64,000 nucleotides of DNA, taken from Bradyrhizobium sp. CCBAU 53338. GTDB taxonomy: Bacteria; Pseudomonadota; Alphaproteobacteria; Rhizobiales; Xanthobacteraceae. The notes beneath the pieces are model-generated. The model did not search any database. It was not told the origin of the DNA and worked only from the letters and a program-made list of their open reading frames with translations. The stretch lies in NCBI RefSeq assembly GCF_015291665.1, contig NZ_CP030048.1, positions 4,650,001 through 4,714,000 of the forward strand. The letters are read 5' to 3'. Shown here one piece after another: positions 17,796 through 26,906 of this stretch (the stretch's first letter is position 1; the number at the start of each line of letters is the position of its first letter). Position numbers and translations under genes: made by a program.

Positions 17796-19843
17796 GCCGC
17801 TACACTCGCCTCTGCGCGCGGCCGGTAGGCCGGTGCATCCGGGAACAGGCCGCGGCGGATGCCGACGAGGCCGATCAGGGCGTCTTCGCGCGCGCTGTCA
17901 TTGGAATCCTTCACCGCCTGGGCCAGCGCCCGATCGAGGCTGGTCAGAAGCTCGCGCGGCATGCCACCGCCCGCGTGATTGCGGCAGGCAATGGCGAGTT
18001 GGTCGAGCATGTCGTCGATGACCGAGATGGTCGAAACTGCAAGCCCGTAGCGCGCGCGGCGCAGATCGATGATGTTGATGCCGATGCGAAGCTGCACGAG
18101 GCTGTCGGCATCGCGCCGGTCGCTCTCCGACAGGAAAGCGATGCGTTGCACGAGGAGCCCGAGACGGTGCAGCATGAGGCCCGCGAACTCCGCGCGGTCG
18201 CGTTTCCCCCGCCGTTCGGCGGCAACCGCAATCGTGATCCAGCTCGACAGCACCAGCCGATTGGCGATCCACTCGGCGCCCACCCCGCGCGCAATCCGCG
18301 TGACCAGCTCGGCGATGAGGACCCCGACGAAGAAGGCCACGGCGGAATTGGCGTAGGAGGCGAAATCGGCGATGTAGGTCGATTGCAGCGCCAGCAGCGT
18401 CGCGGTATTGGCCGCGAGCGCCATGCCTGTGCCCGCCGTTGCCGGTCGTGCGATCAGGAAACCATAGAGCAGGAAAGTCGGCGCCAGCGCGAGGACCAGT
18501 ACCTCGATATGAGAGATCGCAGGCACCAGCGCGAACAGGTAGATCGCGACGACGACGATGGCGACCAGCGACCACAGGCCAAAACTGCGGATGAAGCGCG
18601 CGGGCTCGTCCTGGGCCGCGAAGAAAGAACAGGCCACCGCCGCCATCATCGGCGCGGAGGCGCCGTCCGGCCAGCCCGTCCCGATCCAGAACGCGCAGCA
18701 GATCAGAATGGCCGCGGCCGCGCCCGCCGCCGACCAGAGCGCCATGCCGCGATCGCGGTGGCGCACCGGGGCAGCGCCGGCCTCTGAGTGGAACGCCAAG
18801 TCGAGGGTCGAGATGTCGCGGTTCTCGGCGACCGCCTCGGTCAACTCCCGGCAATCGCGCGAGAGATCGACGAGTTCGCGCAGGCGCGACAGCAGGCTGG
18901 TGATGATGATCCGTTCCCAGGAAGAATCGTCGTCCAGCACCGACTGCCGCTCCGTGATCATGGCGCGGATCCGCTCGGCCGGCTGCCGCGCACCGACGTC
19001 GCTGAGGATCCATTGCGCGAGATCTTCCAACAATCGCTTCAGCTCCGGCTGCCGCCGCAGGGCCTCCTCCCCCAATGCCGCCAGCCGATCCTCCAGCGAG
19101 GCGATCACCGGCAGCAGCATCAGCATGCGCAGCCGGATCTCGCCGAGACCGGTCACCGCATTGCGATCGGTCAACCGGTCGTAGGCAAGATGAGTGGAGA
19201 GCGTGTCGATTTCGACGATGTCGGTCGCGAGCTTGAGGCGCTTGCCGCGCCGCGTTTCGTTGGTGCCCTCACGCAACAGGACGACCTGGCTGAGGCGGCG
19301 CGCGTCCAAAAGCCAGCTGTCGATGCGACCGGCGACGGCCGGCGCAACGCTGCGGGGAAACATGATGGTCGAGACCAGGCTGGCGCAGATGATGCCCAGC
19401 GAGATTTCCTCCAGGCGTGCAACTGCGGTGTCGAAGATCGCACCGGGATCGGACACCGAGGGAAAGCCGATCAGGGCGACCGTGTATCCGGCCAGCATGA
19501 AGACGTAGCTGCGCGGCGTGCCGTCCAGCAGCGACAGATAGAGGCAGAGCCCGACCCAGAGCGCGATGGCGAGGCACAGAAGCTCGGGCGCGTTGATCAG
19601 GTTCGGCACCAGGGCCACCGTCATGGTCGCGCCGGCCAGCGTGCCCATGACGCGGAAGAAGGCCTTCGAGCTGGTCGCGCCCGCGAGCGGCTGCGAGGTG
19701 ATATAGACGGTCGCCATCGCCCAATAGGGCCGCGGCAGGTCCATGGCGAGCGCAATGACGAGCGCGAGCATCGACGCGGCAAACGTCTTCAGGGCAAAAA
19801 TCAGGTCCGCATGTCGGACCAGGAACGGCTCATCTGCGCGCAT
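17792..19843 (-). CDS. aaeB: FUSC-family aromatic acid efflux protein (AaeB-like)
   Basis: A 683-residue inner-membrane protein with two clusters of hydrophobic helices (about residues 10-170 and 355-500), each followed by a soluble domain, as in AaeB and fusaric-acid-resistance proteins. The first cluster carries PYWAMATVYITSQPLAGATSSKAFFR, a typical FUSC stretch (quoted in part). It likely exports hydroxylated aromatic acids when their catabolism stalls, which fits the neighbouring aromatic pathways. It follows the MarR gene by two bases. Confidence 0.88.
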   Translation of the reverse strand: MRADEPFLVRHADLIFALKTFAASMLALVIALAMDLPRPYWAMATVYITSQPLAGATSSKAFFRVMGTLAGATMTVALVPNLINAPELLCLAIALWVGLCLYLSLLDGTPRSYVFMLAGYTVALIGFPSVSDPGAIFDTAVARLEEISLGIICASLVSTIMFPRSVAPAVAGRIDSWLLDARRLSQVVLLREGTNETRRGKRLKLATDIVEIDTLSTHLAYDRLTDRNAVTGLGEIRLRMLMLLPVIASLEDRLAALGEEALRRQPELKRLLEDLAQWILSDVGARQPAERIRAMITERQSVLDDDSSWERIIITSLLSRLRELVDLSRDCRELTEAVAENRDISTLDLAFHSEAGAAPVRHRDRGMALWSAAGAAAAILICCAFWIGTGWPDGASAPMMAAVACSFFAAQDEPARFIRSFGLWSLVAIVVVAIYLFALVPAISHIEVLVLALAPTFLLYGFLIARPATAGTGMALAANTATLLALQSTYIADFASYANSAVAFFVGVLIAELVTRIARGVGAEWIANRLVLSSWITIAVAAERRGKRDRAEFAGLMLHRLGLLVQRIAFLSESDRRDADSLVQLRIGINIIDLRRARYGLAVSTISVIDDMLDQLAIACRNHAGGGMPRELLTSLDRALAQAVKDSNDSAREDALIGLVGIRRGLFPDAPAYRPRAEASVAA

Positions 19844-19845
19844 AG

Positions 19846-20337
19846 CTACTTCGCCTCTGGACCGGCCTTGGCGTCCTGTAACCGGCTGGCCCGTTGTTCG
19901 ATGCGCTGAAGCGTGTCGAAAGTTATCGCAAGTTCGTCTGCGCCGATATCCTTCAGCAGACTCGCCCGCACGCGCCGCAAGATCCGATTGGTCTCCTCGA
20001 CCTTGGCCTCGCCGGCTTTGGTGAGGTGGAGCGTTTTGGCACGCCGGTCCGTCGGGTCCTCGCGGCGCTCCACCAGCCCCTCCGCCTGGAGCAGGTCGAT
20101 CAGCCGCACCAGCGACGGCCCTTCGATGCCGAGCTCGTCGGCCAGCACGCCCTGGCGCACGTTTTCACCCTGGCGCGACAATACCAAGAGTGGAATCGCG
20201 GTCGCATAGGATAGGCCGTGATCGGACAGCGCCTGATCCGACTCGCGCCGCCAGATGCGGGCGAGGCGCGTGATCAGCCTGCCGATTTCGCCGTGGATGT
20301 AGCCTTGCGAGGGTGCCATGCACATTAGATAGGACAC
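19846..20337 (-). CDS. MarR-family regulator of the efflux operon
   Basis: A winged helix MarR protein of about 157-163 residues. It shows the recognition region QGVLADELGIEGPSLVRLIDLLQAEGLVERREDPTDRRAK and a C-terminal dimerisation helix. The start is unclear: GTG at 20337, ATG at 20325 and ATG at 20319 (MAPSQGY) are all in frame and none has a good ribosome site. As the first gene before FUSC, DUF1656 and HlyD it is probably an autorepressor released by aromatic acids. Confidence 0.87.
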   Translation of the reverse strand: MSYLMCMAPSQGYIHGEIGRLITRLARIWRRESDQALSDHGLSYATAIPLLVLSRQGENVRQGVLADELGIEGPSLVRLIDLLQAEGLVERREDPTDRRAKTLHLTKAGEAKVEETNRILRRVRASLLKDIGADELAITFDTLQRIEQRASRLQDAKAGPEAK

Positions 20338-20353
20338 GAACTATTAGCCTACA

Positions 20354-20363
20354 ACTATATAGT
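20354..20363. promoter_or_regulatory. Palindrome upstream of the MarR-efflux operon
   Basis: ACTATATAGT is a perfect 10-base palindrome, 17 bases upstream of the first possible start codon, in an AT-rich island (20330-20365) within GC-rich DNA. It could be the MarR operator or part of the -10 region. A related half, AACTATTAG, lies just beside it. Confidence 0.4.
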
Positions 20364-20664
20364 CCGGCGTGTTCAGACCGATCACGCAAAAGCGAACGAG
20401 GACAATGTGACAATGGGCCCGGGTTCCACGGCAGAGACTCAATCAGTCGCTGATGTCGGGCGCGATTATCAGCGCACCGCGCCTGAGCGGCGCGCCGATC
20501 GGTCACCGCTTGTCAGTGCCGTAGGCGCTTGCGATGGCCGCGATCGCGTCAATCGGCGCGGCGCTGCCAGGCAATTTGCTCGACACGCCGCGGGCGCGCT
20601 AAGATCAAACTGAGCCTGTTACGTTGCCGTCACCCAACCCCGCGGACTGCTGTAAGCCCACTAG
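20364..20664. other. Intergenic region before the first amidohydrolase; no gene seen
   Basis: About 300 bases between the MarR operon promoter and the amidohydrolase at 20665. The open frames here have proline/arginine/alanine-rich translations typical of non-coding high-GC sequence and lack ribosome sites. It presumably holds the amidohydrolase promoter, but I could not identify convincing -35 and -10 boxes. Confidence 0.4.
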
Positions 20665-21906
20665 ATGACCACCCAGACCGCCTTCGACCTGATCTTCCGC
20701 AACACCCTGTTACGATCGTCCCCGATACCCGTCGATATCGGCGTGAAGGCGGGACGTATCGTTGCGATCGAACCAAAACTCGCCTGCGAGGCTATCGAGG
20801 TCGACATCGCCGGGCGGCTGGCCTTGCCCGGCTTCGTCGACACCCACATTCATCTCGACAAGGCCTGCCTGCTCGAGCGTTGCGGGCATATCCACGGCAC
20901 ACTCGGCGATGCGATCCGCGCAGTCTCGGCGATGAAGCGGGATTTCAGCACCGACGACGTCCATGCACGCGGCGCCAAGGTGCTCGAGCGCGCCATCGTG
21001 CACGGTACGACACGGATGCGCACCCATGTCGAGATCGATCCGCGCATCGGCCTGCGCAGCTTCGAGGCGATCAAGGCGCTCAAGCGCGATTATGCCTGGG
21101 CGATCGATCTGTCGCTGTGCGTTTTCCCGCAGGAAGGCCTGACCAACGATCCCGGCGCCGACGAGCTACTGGTCCAGGCCCTGCGTGACGGTGCCGATGC
21201 GATCGGCGGCTGCCCCTATACCGACACCGATCCGAACGCGCATCTCGCCCGCATCTTCGACCTCGCCCAGGAGTTCGACTTCGACGTCGACCTCCATCTC
21301 GACTTCGATCTCGATCCCTCCTGGTCGCATCTGGACGAGGTCTGCCGGCAGACCGAGCGACGCAACTACGGAGGCCGCGTCGCGATCGGCCATGCCACAA
21401 AGCTTTCGGCTATGCCGCCGGAACCGCTGAAGGCGGCGATTGCGCAATTGGCGGGGGCCGGTGTCGCCGTCACCGTGCTGCCGGCGACCGACCTCTATTT
21501 GATGGGCCGCGATGCCAGCCACAACGCGCCGCGCGGGTTGACGCTCGCGCACAAGCTCGCCGCGGACGGCATCGTCTGCTCGGTCGCGACCAATAACGTG
21601 CTCAATCCCTTCACCCCCTTCGGCGATGCCTCGCTGCTGCGGATGGCGAACTTCTACGCCAATGTCGCCCATGCCGCCGTCGGTGATTTCGACACCTGCC
21701 TCGATCTCGTCACCGAGCTGCCGGCGCGGCTGATGAATCTCGACGACTACGGGATTGCAGTCGGCAGGCCCGCCGATTTGGTCGTGCTCGACATCAAGGA
21801 CAGTCGTTTTGCCATTGCCGAACTGCCTGACATCCTGATGGGGTTCAAAAATGGAAGGCAGACTTTTGAGCGAAAGCCGGCCAAGCTGCTGGCTCCGCGA
21901 AACTGA
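20665..21906 (+). CDS. Cytosine-deaminase-like metal-dependent amidohydrolase (copy 1)
   Basis: A 413-residue TIM-barrel amidohydrolase. The metal motif HIH is at residues 61-63 in DTHIHLDKA, with further ligands His211 (DLHLDFD) and His243 (IGHATK). At the usual metal/catalytic aspartate the sequence reads ATNNVLNPF (about 309-316), i.e. Asn instead of Asp. This Asn form occurs in a subgroup annotated as cytosine- or creatinine-deaminase-like. No strong ribosome site is seen. It is followed after 39 bases by a paralogue. The substrate is probably a cyclic amide or amidine; not determined. Confidence 0.82.
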   Translation: MTTQTAFDLIFRNTLLRSSPIPVDIGVKAGRIVAIEPKLACEAIEVDIAGRLALPGFVDTHIHLDKACLLERCGHIHGTLGDAIRAVSAMKRDFSTDDVHARGAKVLERAIVHGTTRMRTHVEIDPRIGLRSFEAIKALKRDYAWAIDLSLCVFPQEGLTNDPGADELLVQALRDGADAIGGCPYTDTDPNAHLARIFDLAQEFDFDVDLHLDFDLDPSWSHLDEVCRQTERRNYGGRVAIGHATKLSAMPPEPLKAAIAQLAGAGVAVTVLPATDLYLMGRDASHNAPRGLTLAHKLAADGIVCSVATNNVLNPFTPFGDASLLRMANFYANVAHAAVGDFDTCLDLVTELPARLMNLDDYGIAVGRPADLVVLDIKDSRFAIAELPDILMGFKNGRQTFERKPAKLLAPRN

Positions 21907-21945
21907 GCAGCTCGCGCAACAACATCAGACCAACGGAGCAACCGG

Positions 21946-23151
21946 ATGGCCTTCGACAAGATCTTCCTGAACGCGCGCTTTGACGGCGGAGCGATGCATC
22001 ATATCGCGGTCAAGGACGGCCGCATCGCCGCGCTTCTGCCGGCTGACGCGCCCACAGGCGGCGCAGAAACTGTGGACCTCGGCAATGCCCTCGTCGTTCC
22101 CGGTTTCGTCGAGGGCCACATCCATCTCGACACCAGCTTCTATGGCGACGCCTGGCGTCCGCATAAACCCTGCACCGCCGGTTTCAACGTGCACGAACGC
22201 GTCGCCTTCCAAGCCCAGAACATGGCGGAAGCCGCGCCGATGGATGTGCGGGCACGCAACCAGCTCGATCTCTGCATCGGACACGGCACCACGCAGATGC
22301 GCAGTCATGTCATGGTCGACGGCTCGGTCGGCTTGAAATCGCTGGAGACGATCTTGCGTGTGCGGGAGGAATATCGCGACCTGATCGACATCCAGCTCGT
22401 CGCCTTCCCCCAGAGCGGCATCTTGACGAGCCCGGGCACACCACAATTGCTGAACGACGCCATCGGACTCGGCGCGAACCTCATCGGCGGGCTCGACCCT
22501 GCGAGTTTCGACCGCGACGTCGAGAAGCACCTCGACGTCGTGTTCGGCGTCGCCGAGAAGCACGGCGTCGACGTCGACATTCATCTGCACGACATGGGCA
22601 CGCTCGGCGCCTTCGAGATCGAGCAGATCGCGGCGCGCACGCGCGCGCTCGGCATGGAAGGCCATGTCGCGATCAGCCACGCTTACGGACTTGGCGATAT
22701 CACGGCGGATCAGCTCAAGAGCGTCGCCGACATCCTCGCCCGCTCCGGCGTCGCGATCATGACCAATGCGCCGGGCGCCCGGAACTTCCCGCCGATCCTG
22801 CCCCTGCGCAACGCCGGCGTCACCGTGTTCAGCGGCAACGACAACATCCGCGATTCCTGGTGGCCCTATGGCGACGGCGACATGCTGCGCCGGGCAACGA
22901 CACTCGGCTATCGCTCGGGCTTCAACATCGACGAGGAATTGCGCGTCGCATTCGATGTCGTCACCGCATCAGGGGCCAAGGCGTTGCGCCTCGAAGGCTA
23001 CGGCCTGCGTGTCGGCGCCAAGGCCGATTTCGTGACGCTGGACGCTGAGCACGTTCCTGAGGCCGTGGTCGCGGTGCCGCAGGGCCGCGCTGTGTACAAG
23101 GCAGGTATGCTCGTTGCGCTCGACGGTAAGATGGTCGGGAAGCATCGCTGA
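21946..23151 (+). CDS. Cytosine-deaminase-like metal-dependent amidohydrolase (copy 2)
   Basis: A 401-residue amidohydrolase paralogous to the preceding gene. The HIH motif is in EGHIHLDTSFYGD, with further ligands in DIHLHDMG and ISHAYGLG. The catalytic aspartate is present in GNDNIRDSWWPYGDGDML, the CodA-type motif, unlike in copy 1. GGAGCAACCGG precedes the start. The pair may act on successive or related heterocycles; a dimer with one non-canonical partner is also possible. Confidence 0.85.
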   Translation: MAFDKIFLNARFDGGAMHHIAVKDGRIAALLPADAPTGGAETVDLGNALVVPGFVEGHIHLDTSFYGDAWRPHKPCTAGFNVHERVAFQAQNMAEAAPMDVRARNQLDLCIGHGTTQMRSHVMVDGSVGLKSLETILRVREEYRDLIDIQLVAFPQSGILTSPGTPQLLNDAIGLGANLIGGLDPASFDRDVEKHLDVVFGVAEKHGVDVDIHLHDMGTLGAFEIEQIAARTRALGMEGHVAISHAYGLGDITADQLKSVADILARSGVAIMTNAPGARNFPPILPLRNAGVTVFSGNDNIRDSWWPYGDGDMLRRATTLGYRSGFNIDEELRVAFDVVTASGAKALRLEGYGLRVGAKADFVTLDAEHVPEAVVAVPQGRAVYKAGMLVALDGKMVGKHR

Positions 23152-23301
23152 TTGCGGGCCTTTCGAGCCCGATTTGCCGCCAATTCCCGCAGAAATCCCG
23201 GACCGGTAAAATCCCGGACCGTAGCTCCCCGCGTTGCGACGCCGGCTGCGCTCATCCTATTTGGACACGCGCACTGACCATCTGCGTTCTCTGGGGAAGT
23301 C

Positions 23302-23625
23302 ATGGATATGTTCAGCGCATTCAGCAGCATTGACTACCAGTCGATCCGGGCCAACACGCCCGCGGAGACCGCCGTCAAGCGTTTGAATGGCATCGGCGAA
23401 GTGCTCTCCGGCCTCGATATTTCGGCGATCCATTCGCACGACGACTTGGCGCGCGCGCTTTGGACGCTCGACACCGCCGACAAGTGCATTCGCATGATCC
23501 TGACCGAGTTCAGGACCGAGTGCACCAAGGACGTTGTCCGCAAGGCCAAGAGCCTGATCGATTTGATCGAAGCCGCCCGCGATGAAGTCTCGGGCTATCG
23601 CGATGGCAAAGTGCCCCTGAGCTGA
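23302..23625 (+). CDS. Hypothetical protein (107 residues, helical)
   Basis: A soluble, almost entirely helical protein: MDMFSAFSSIDYQSI then repeated helices such as TPAETAVKRLNGIGEVL and DLARALWTLDTADKCIRMIL. No domain is recognised. GGGGAAG lies before the ATG. Codon use is like its neighbours. It is convergent with the catabolic operon ending at 23642 and lies 150 bases after the second amidohydrolase, so it is probably on its own promoter. Confidence 0.65.
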   Translation: MDMFSAFSSIDYQSIRANTPAETAVKRLNGIGEVLSGLDISAIHSHDDLARALWTLDTADKCIRMILTEFRTECTKDVVRKAKSLIDLIEAARDEVSGYRDGKVPLS

Positions 23626-23641
23626 GTGATCGCGCCCGGCG

Positions 23642-24556
23642 CTAACGTTTGATCCTCGCCAGAATCCGATCCGCCTCGGTGCGCCAATCGGCGCTGCGGG
23701 CAAACTCTTTCGTACCCTTCGTGCCGAACAGGCCTTCGTCGGCGAGATCGGCGACCCAGGCTTGGCGTTCGGCGGTGCCCTCCGCCGACCACGGCGTCAG
23801 CCCGGCTTCGCGCACGGTTTCGGCAACCTCACGCACCTCTTCGGCGCGACGACGACCATGCTCGATCACGCGCTGGAAGAAATAGGCGCCCTGCTTCTCC
23901 CAGTCGATGGCGGGAAAGGTCTCCGCGAGCGACGCCAGAACTGCATCCTCGACGCCATAGGCGCGTGCGGTCGTAAAACTCTCGATGACCATGGCCTCCA
24001 GGCCCTTGATCATAATGCTGCGGCACATTTTTACAGCGGAGGACACACCGAGCTTGTCGCTCGCGACCTTGGCCGCAAAGCCGATCGTATTCAGCAGCGG
24101 CTCCAGCTCTCTTGCGCCGGGCCCACCGAGCAGCAGCGGCACCTTGATGCGATAAGGCGGCACCGAGGTCATCACCGCGCCCTCGACATAGCGGCCCGCG
24201 ACGCCGTCGATCAGAGCCGCCGCACGCTGCTTGGCACCTGGAGAAGCCGAATTGAAATCGAGGAACCAGGTGCCCTGGTTGATCGCAGCCGCGCAGGCTT
24301 TTGCCACCGGCACGGCCTGGCTCGCGGTGACCGCCGAGATAATGAAATCGGATTTCATCGTCAGCTCGGCATGAGAGGCTGCGAGCATCACGCCGAACTC
24401 GGCCGCATGGTCCTTCAGCGCAGCGCCCTGCTCGCCGCCAAGCTTGATGTCGTAGGCGGCGACCTTGACGTCCTGCCGGCGCAGATCCTCGGCCAGGATC
24501 CGGCCGACCTCGCCATAGCCAACCAGCCCGATCTGCCAGCGCTTGGGATCCGCCAT
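23642..24556 (-). CDS. NAD(P)-dependent oxidoreductase with DUF1932-type C-terminus (6PGDH/3-HIBADH family)
   Basis: A 304-residue beta-hydroxyacid-dehydrogenase-type protein. The N-terminal Rossmann fold opens GLVGYGEVGRILAEDL (G-x-G-x2-G), and the C-terminal helical domain begins near KLGVSSAVKMCRSIMIKG, with the lysine expected for this family's catalysis. It is the last gene of the eight-gene leftward run and its start overlaps the previous stop (TGATG). In this pathway it might reduce or oxidise a 2-oxo or hydroxy intermediate of pyrone dicarboxylate or oxalomesaconate metabolism. The substrate is inferred from context only. Confidence 0.82.
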   Translation of the reverse strand: MADPKRWQIGLVGYGEVGRILAEDLRRQDVKVAAYDIKLGGEQGAALKDHAAEFGVMLAASHAELTMKSDFIISAVTASQAVPVAKACAAAINQGTWFLDFNSASPGAKQRAAALIDGVAGRYVEGAVMTSVPPYRIKVPLLLGGPGARELEPLLNTIGFAAKVASDKLGVSSAVKMCRSIMIKGLEAMVIESFTTARAYGVEDAVLASLAETFPAIDWEKQGAYFFQRVIEHGRRRAEEVREVAETVREAGLTPWSAEGTAERQAWVADLADEGLFGTKGTKEFARSADWRTEADRILARIKR

Positions 24557-25425
24557 CAGTTCAGCCCTCGTGTCGTCGCGTCGAACAGCTCCTCGACCGC
24601 ATAGCGGCGCGGTATCAATCCCTGCTGGAATGCGTAATCGACGATCAGGTCCAGCGGCTTTCGGTTCGCCTCGATCCCGAAGGGCACGAGGTCGGGAATC
24701 GCCGCTGGTCCCGCCTGATCCTTGTTCCGCTTGAGTAGATCATAAACGCCCGCGACCACATCGGGACGCGATTTCGCAAGGCGCGCAGTCACGACCACCA
24801 GATGATTGACCGGCACGACGCCGCGCCGCGCGTACCATTTCGCGGCCTCCGCGGCAGGATCGGGAAACAGCGACTTCAGCTTGGGATGGTCAGAGGTCTC
24901 GCCGAGGACGGCGTTCAGCTCGCCGTCGATCAGCATCTGCAAGACCTTCTTGTCCTTCGGCGCGCGCTCGGTGGTGTCGACATATTCGGCGACGTGCGGA
25001 TCCTCGAAGGTAACCCAGCGGATCTTGTCGAGATTGACGCCATAGTCGTTGGCGAGGATACCGCGGATCCAGGCGCCCGTCGTCGTCGTGAACGAGCGGA
25101 TGCCGACACGCTTGCCTTCGAGATCGGACGGCCCGAGCGCCCCGTGCGCCGGGTTGTAGAGCGCGTAGGCATGCTGGAAGCGGCCGAGCATGGTTGCCGG
25201 CAGCAGCACCAGCGGCTTGCCGTGCGCCTTCGCCATCAGGTAGGTGACGATCGCCATCTCGCAGACGTCGAAAGCCTGTTCGCGCACCATCGGCTTGAAC
25301 GCCGTGTTGGTCGGCGTGTACTCGATGAAGTCGAGCTCGAACAGGTCGGAGCGAAGCGCGCCGCTCTTCACCGCCTTGACGTGAGGGTGACTGCCGAGCA
25401 CGGCCTTCAGCTTGAGACGATCCAT
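24556..25425 (-). CDS. 4,5-dihydroxyphthalate decarboxylase-like protein (periplasmic-binding fold, no signal peptide)
   Basis: A 289-residue protein resembling 4,5-dihydroxyphthalate decarboxylases (Pht5 type), which use a solute-receptor-like two-domain fold. Recognisable parts are NTAFKPMVREQAFDVCEMA, GKRVGIRSFTTTTGAWIRGIL and VPVNHLVVV. There is no signal peptide, which argues for a cytoplasmic enzyme rather than an importer receptor. If the name holds it would supply protocatechuate from phthalates, but many members are uncharacterised and could decarboxylate other aromatic acids. It sits between galC and the oxidoreductase gene. Confidence 0.75.
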   Translation of the reverse strand: MDRLKLKAVLGSHPHVKAVKSGALRSDLFELDFIEYTPTNTAFKPMVREQAFDVCEMAIVTYLMAKAHGKPLVLLPATMLGRFQHAYALYNPAHGALGPSDLEGKRVGIRSFTTTTGAWIRGILANDYGVNLDKIRWVTFEDPHVAEYVDTTERAPKDKKVLQMLIDGELNAVLGETSDHPKLKSLFPDPAAEAAKWYARRGVVPVNHLVVVTARLAKSRPDVVAGVYDLLKRNKDQAGPAAIPDLVPFGIEANRKPLDLIVDYAFQQGLIPRRYAVEELFDATTRGLN

Positions 25426-25445
25426 CCGCCCGCTCCGCTTGCTGT

Positions 25446-26129
25446 TCAGACGTCCTCGGGATTGTCGACATAGACGAGCCCGGCCTTCGCCAGAGCCTCG
25501 CGCATGCTGTACATGTCGAGGCCCAGTTCGCCCGAGGCGAGGCGCGTGCGCTTGCCGCCCTCGTCGGCGTTACGCTTCTTGGCCTTCTCGGCGACCTCGG
25601 CCGCGTAGCGTTTCGGCACCACCACGACACCGTCGTCATCGGCGACGATGATGTCGCCGGGATCGACGTTGACGCCGGCACAGACCACGGGGATGTTGAC
25701 CGAGCCGAGCGTCGCCTTCACAGTGCCCTTGGCCGAGACCGCGCGCGACCACACCGGAAAATTCATCCCGTGCAGCGCTTTGACGTCGCGGCAGCCGGCA
25801 TCGATGATCAGCCCCTGCACGCCGCGCGCCTTGAGCGAGGTCGCCAGCAGCTCGCCGAACATGCCGTCGGTATTGTCGGTCGTGCAACCTACCACGAGTA
25901 TGTCGCCCTTCCTGCACTGCTCGACCGCGACATGGATCATCCAGTTGTCACCCGGCTGAGCCAGCACGGTGACGGCGGGACCGGCAATCGACGCACCGGC
26001 CCAGACCGGGCGCAAATACGTCTTCATCAGGCCGAGGCGGCCGTAGGCCTCGTGCACGGTCGAGACGCCGTACTCGGCCATTCCGGCGGGATCGGCGCGC
26101 TTGATATTGCGAACGACGACGGGCTTCAT
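25446..26129 (-). CDS. galC: 4-carboxy-4-hydroxy-2-oxoadipate aldolase (RraA-like fold)
   Basis: A 227-residue class II aldolase of the LigK/GalC group that would split 4-carboxy-4-hydroxy-2-oxoadipate to pyruvate and oxaloacetate. The metal and substrate signature is [12 protein letters not shown] (Asp110, Arg114, Asp115), preceded by [12 protein letters not shown]. The start at 26129 (MKPVVVRN) overlaps the galB stop by four bases, fixing the start despite a longer open frame. The long acidic and lysine-rich C-terminal tail is seen in CHA aldolases but not in the RNase E inhibitor RraA. Context with GalB and pyrone hydrolases supports the call. Confidence 0.9.
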   Translation of the reverse strand: MKPVVVRNIKRADPAGMAEYGVSTVHEAYGRLGLMKTYLRPVWAGASIAGPAVTVLAQPGDNWMIHVAVEQCRKGDILVVGCTTDNTDGMFGELLATSLKARGVQGLIIDAGCRDVKALHGMNFPVWSRAVSAKGTVKATLGSVNIPVVCAGVNVDPGDIIVADDDGVVVVPKRYAAEVAEKAKKRNADEGGKRTRLASGELGLDMYSMREALAKAGLVYVDNPEDV

Positions 26130-26839
26130 GACAATTCCTCCGCAACGGTCGGGAACAGGCGCTGATAGGCCTCGCCATAGGTCATGGGCACGCCGGTGTT
26201 GCGGCTGCCCTGAATGCCGCGGTTGAGCGCGACGCGCTCGTAATAGCCCCAGAGATGCTTTTGCGCGGCCAGGATCTGGAACGCCTCGTACTTCTCCTTC
26301 CAGACCTCGTCGATCTTGAGCAGCAGGTCCGGCTTGTAATTGCACTGCTCGGGCTGGTGCGGCTCGAACAGGAACACCGGCGGCGCCGAATATTTGTACT
26401 GCGCGCCGGGCTTGTGACCCATGGCCTGCGCGACCACGCGGGTCTCCTGGGCGAAATGCGCCGCGTTCGGGTGGTCGAAATTATAGGGATCTTCCAGCGC
26501 GTGCGTCAGCACGAAGCTCGGATTGAGCTCGCGGTAGATGTCGACCATGCGGTCGAAATGCGCCTCTGTCAGCTTCAGCGGATAGTCGCCGCAGTCGAAG
26601 AACTCGATCTCGGCCCCTAACAGCTTTGCGGCTCGCTCCGCCTCGTCCTTGCGGCCGGCCTTGACGGACTCCAGCGTCGCACCCTTCTCCTTCCAGGCGA
26701 ACTGGCTCTCGCCGCGCTCGCCGAAGGACATGCACACGATCTTCATGCGATAGCCCTTCTTGGCATGCAGCGCGATGGCGCCACCGGCGCGCCAGACGAA
26801 ATCGCCGGGATGGGCGGTGATCACGAGACCTGTTTTCAT
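26126..26839 (-). CDS. galB: 4-oxalomesaconate hydratase (PIG-L-fold zinc enzyme)
   Basis: A 237-residue member of the PIG-L/LmbE deacetylase fold, the family to which the gallate-pathway hydratase GalB of Pseudomonas belongs. The zinc motif is [12 protein letters not shown] (His10, Asp13), with the later histidine in [12 protein letters not shown]. It would hydrate 4-oxalomesaconate to 4-carboxy-4-hydroxy-2-oxoadipate, the substrate of the overlapping galC. The older alternative hydratase LigJ is unrelated, so the operon is of the Gal rather than the Lig type at this step. Confidence 0.88.
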   Translation of the reverse strand: MKTGLVITAHPGDFVWRAGGAIALHAKKGYRMKIVCMSFGERGESQFAWKEKGATLESVKAGRKDEAERAAKLLGAEIEFFDCGDYPLKLTEAHFDRMVDIYRELNPSFVLTHALEDPYNFDHPNAAHFAQETRVVAQAMGHKPGAQYKYSAPPVFLFEPHQPEQCNYKPDLLLKIDEVWKEKYEAFQILAAQKHLWGYYERVALNRGIQGSRNTGVPMTYGEAYQRLFPTVAEELS

Positions 26840-26906
26840 GGGACAAACTCCCTTCTTTCGTTCGTAAGCATTCTAGACCGCCTGCCTCGTGCGGGCAGCC
26901 AATTCA

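Noticed and set aside
20407..20613. 68-residue plus-strand ORF upstream of the amidohydrolase
   Set aside because: Arginine-rich, no ribosome site, overlaps other frames of the same character; reads as non-coding.
23155..23171. Short CGGGC/GCCCG hairpin after the second amidohydrolase
   Set aside because: Five-base stem without U-tract; too weak to call a terminator.
23194..23221. Direct repeat of AATCCCGGACCG, 16 bases apart
   Set aside because: Just two short copies in non-coding sequence; no sign of function.
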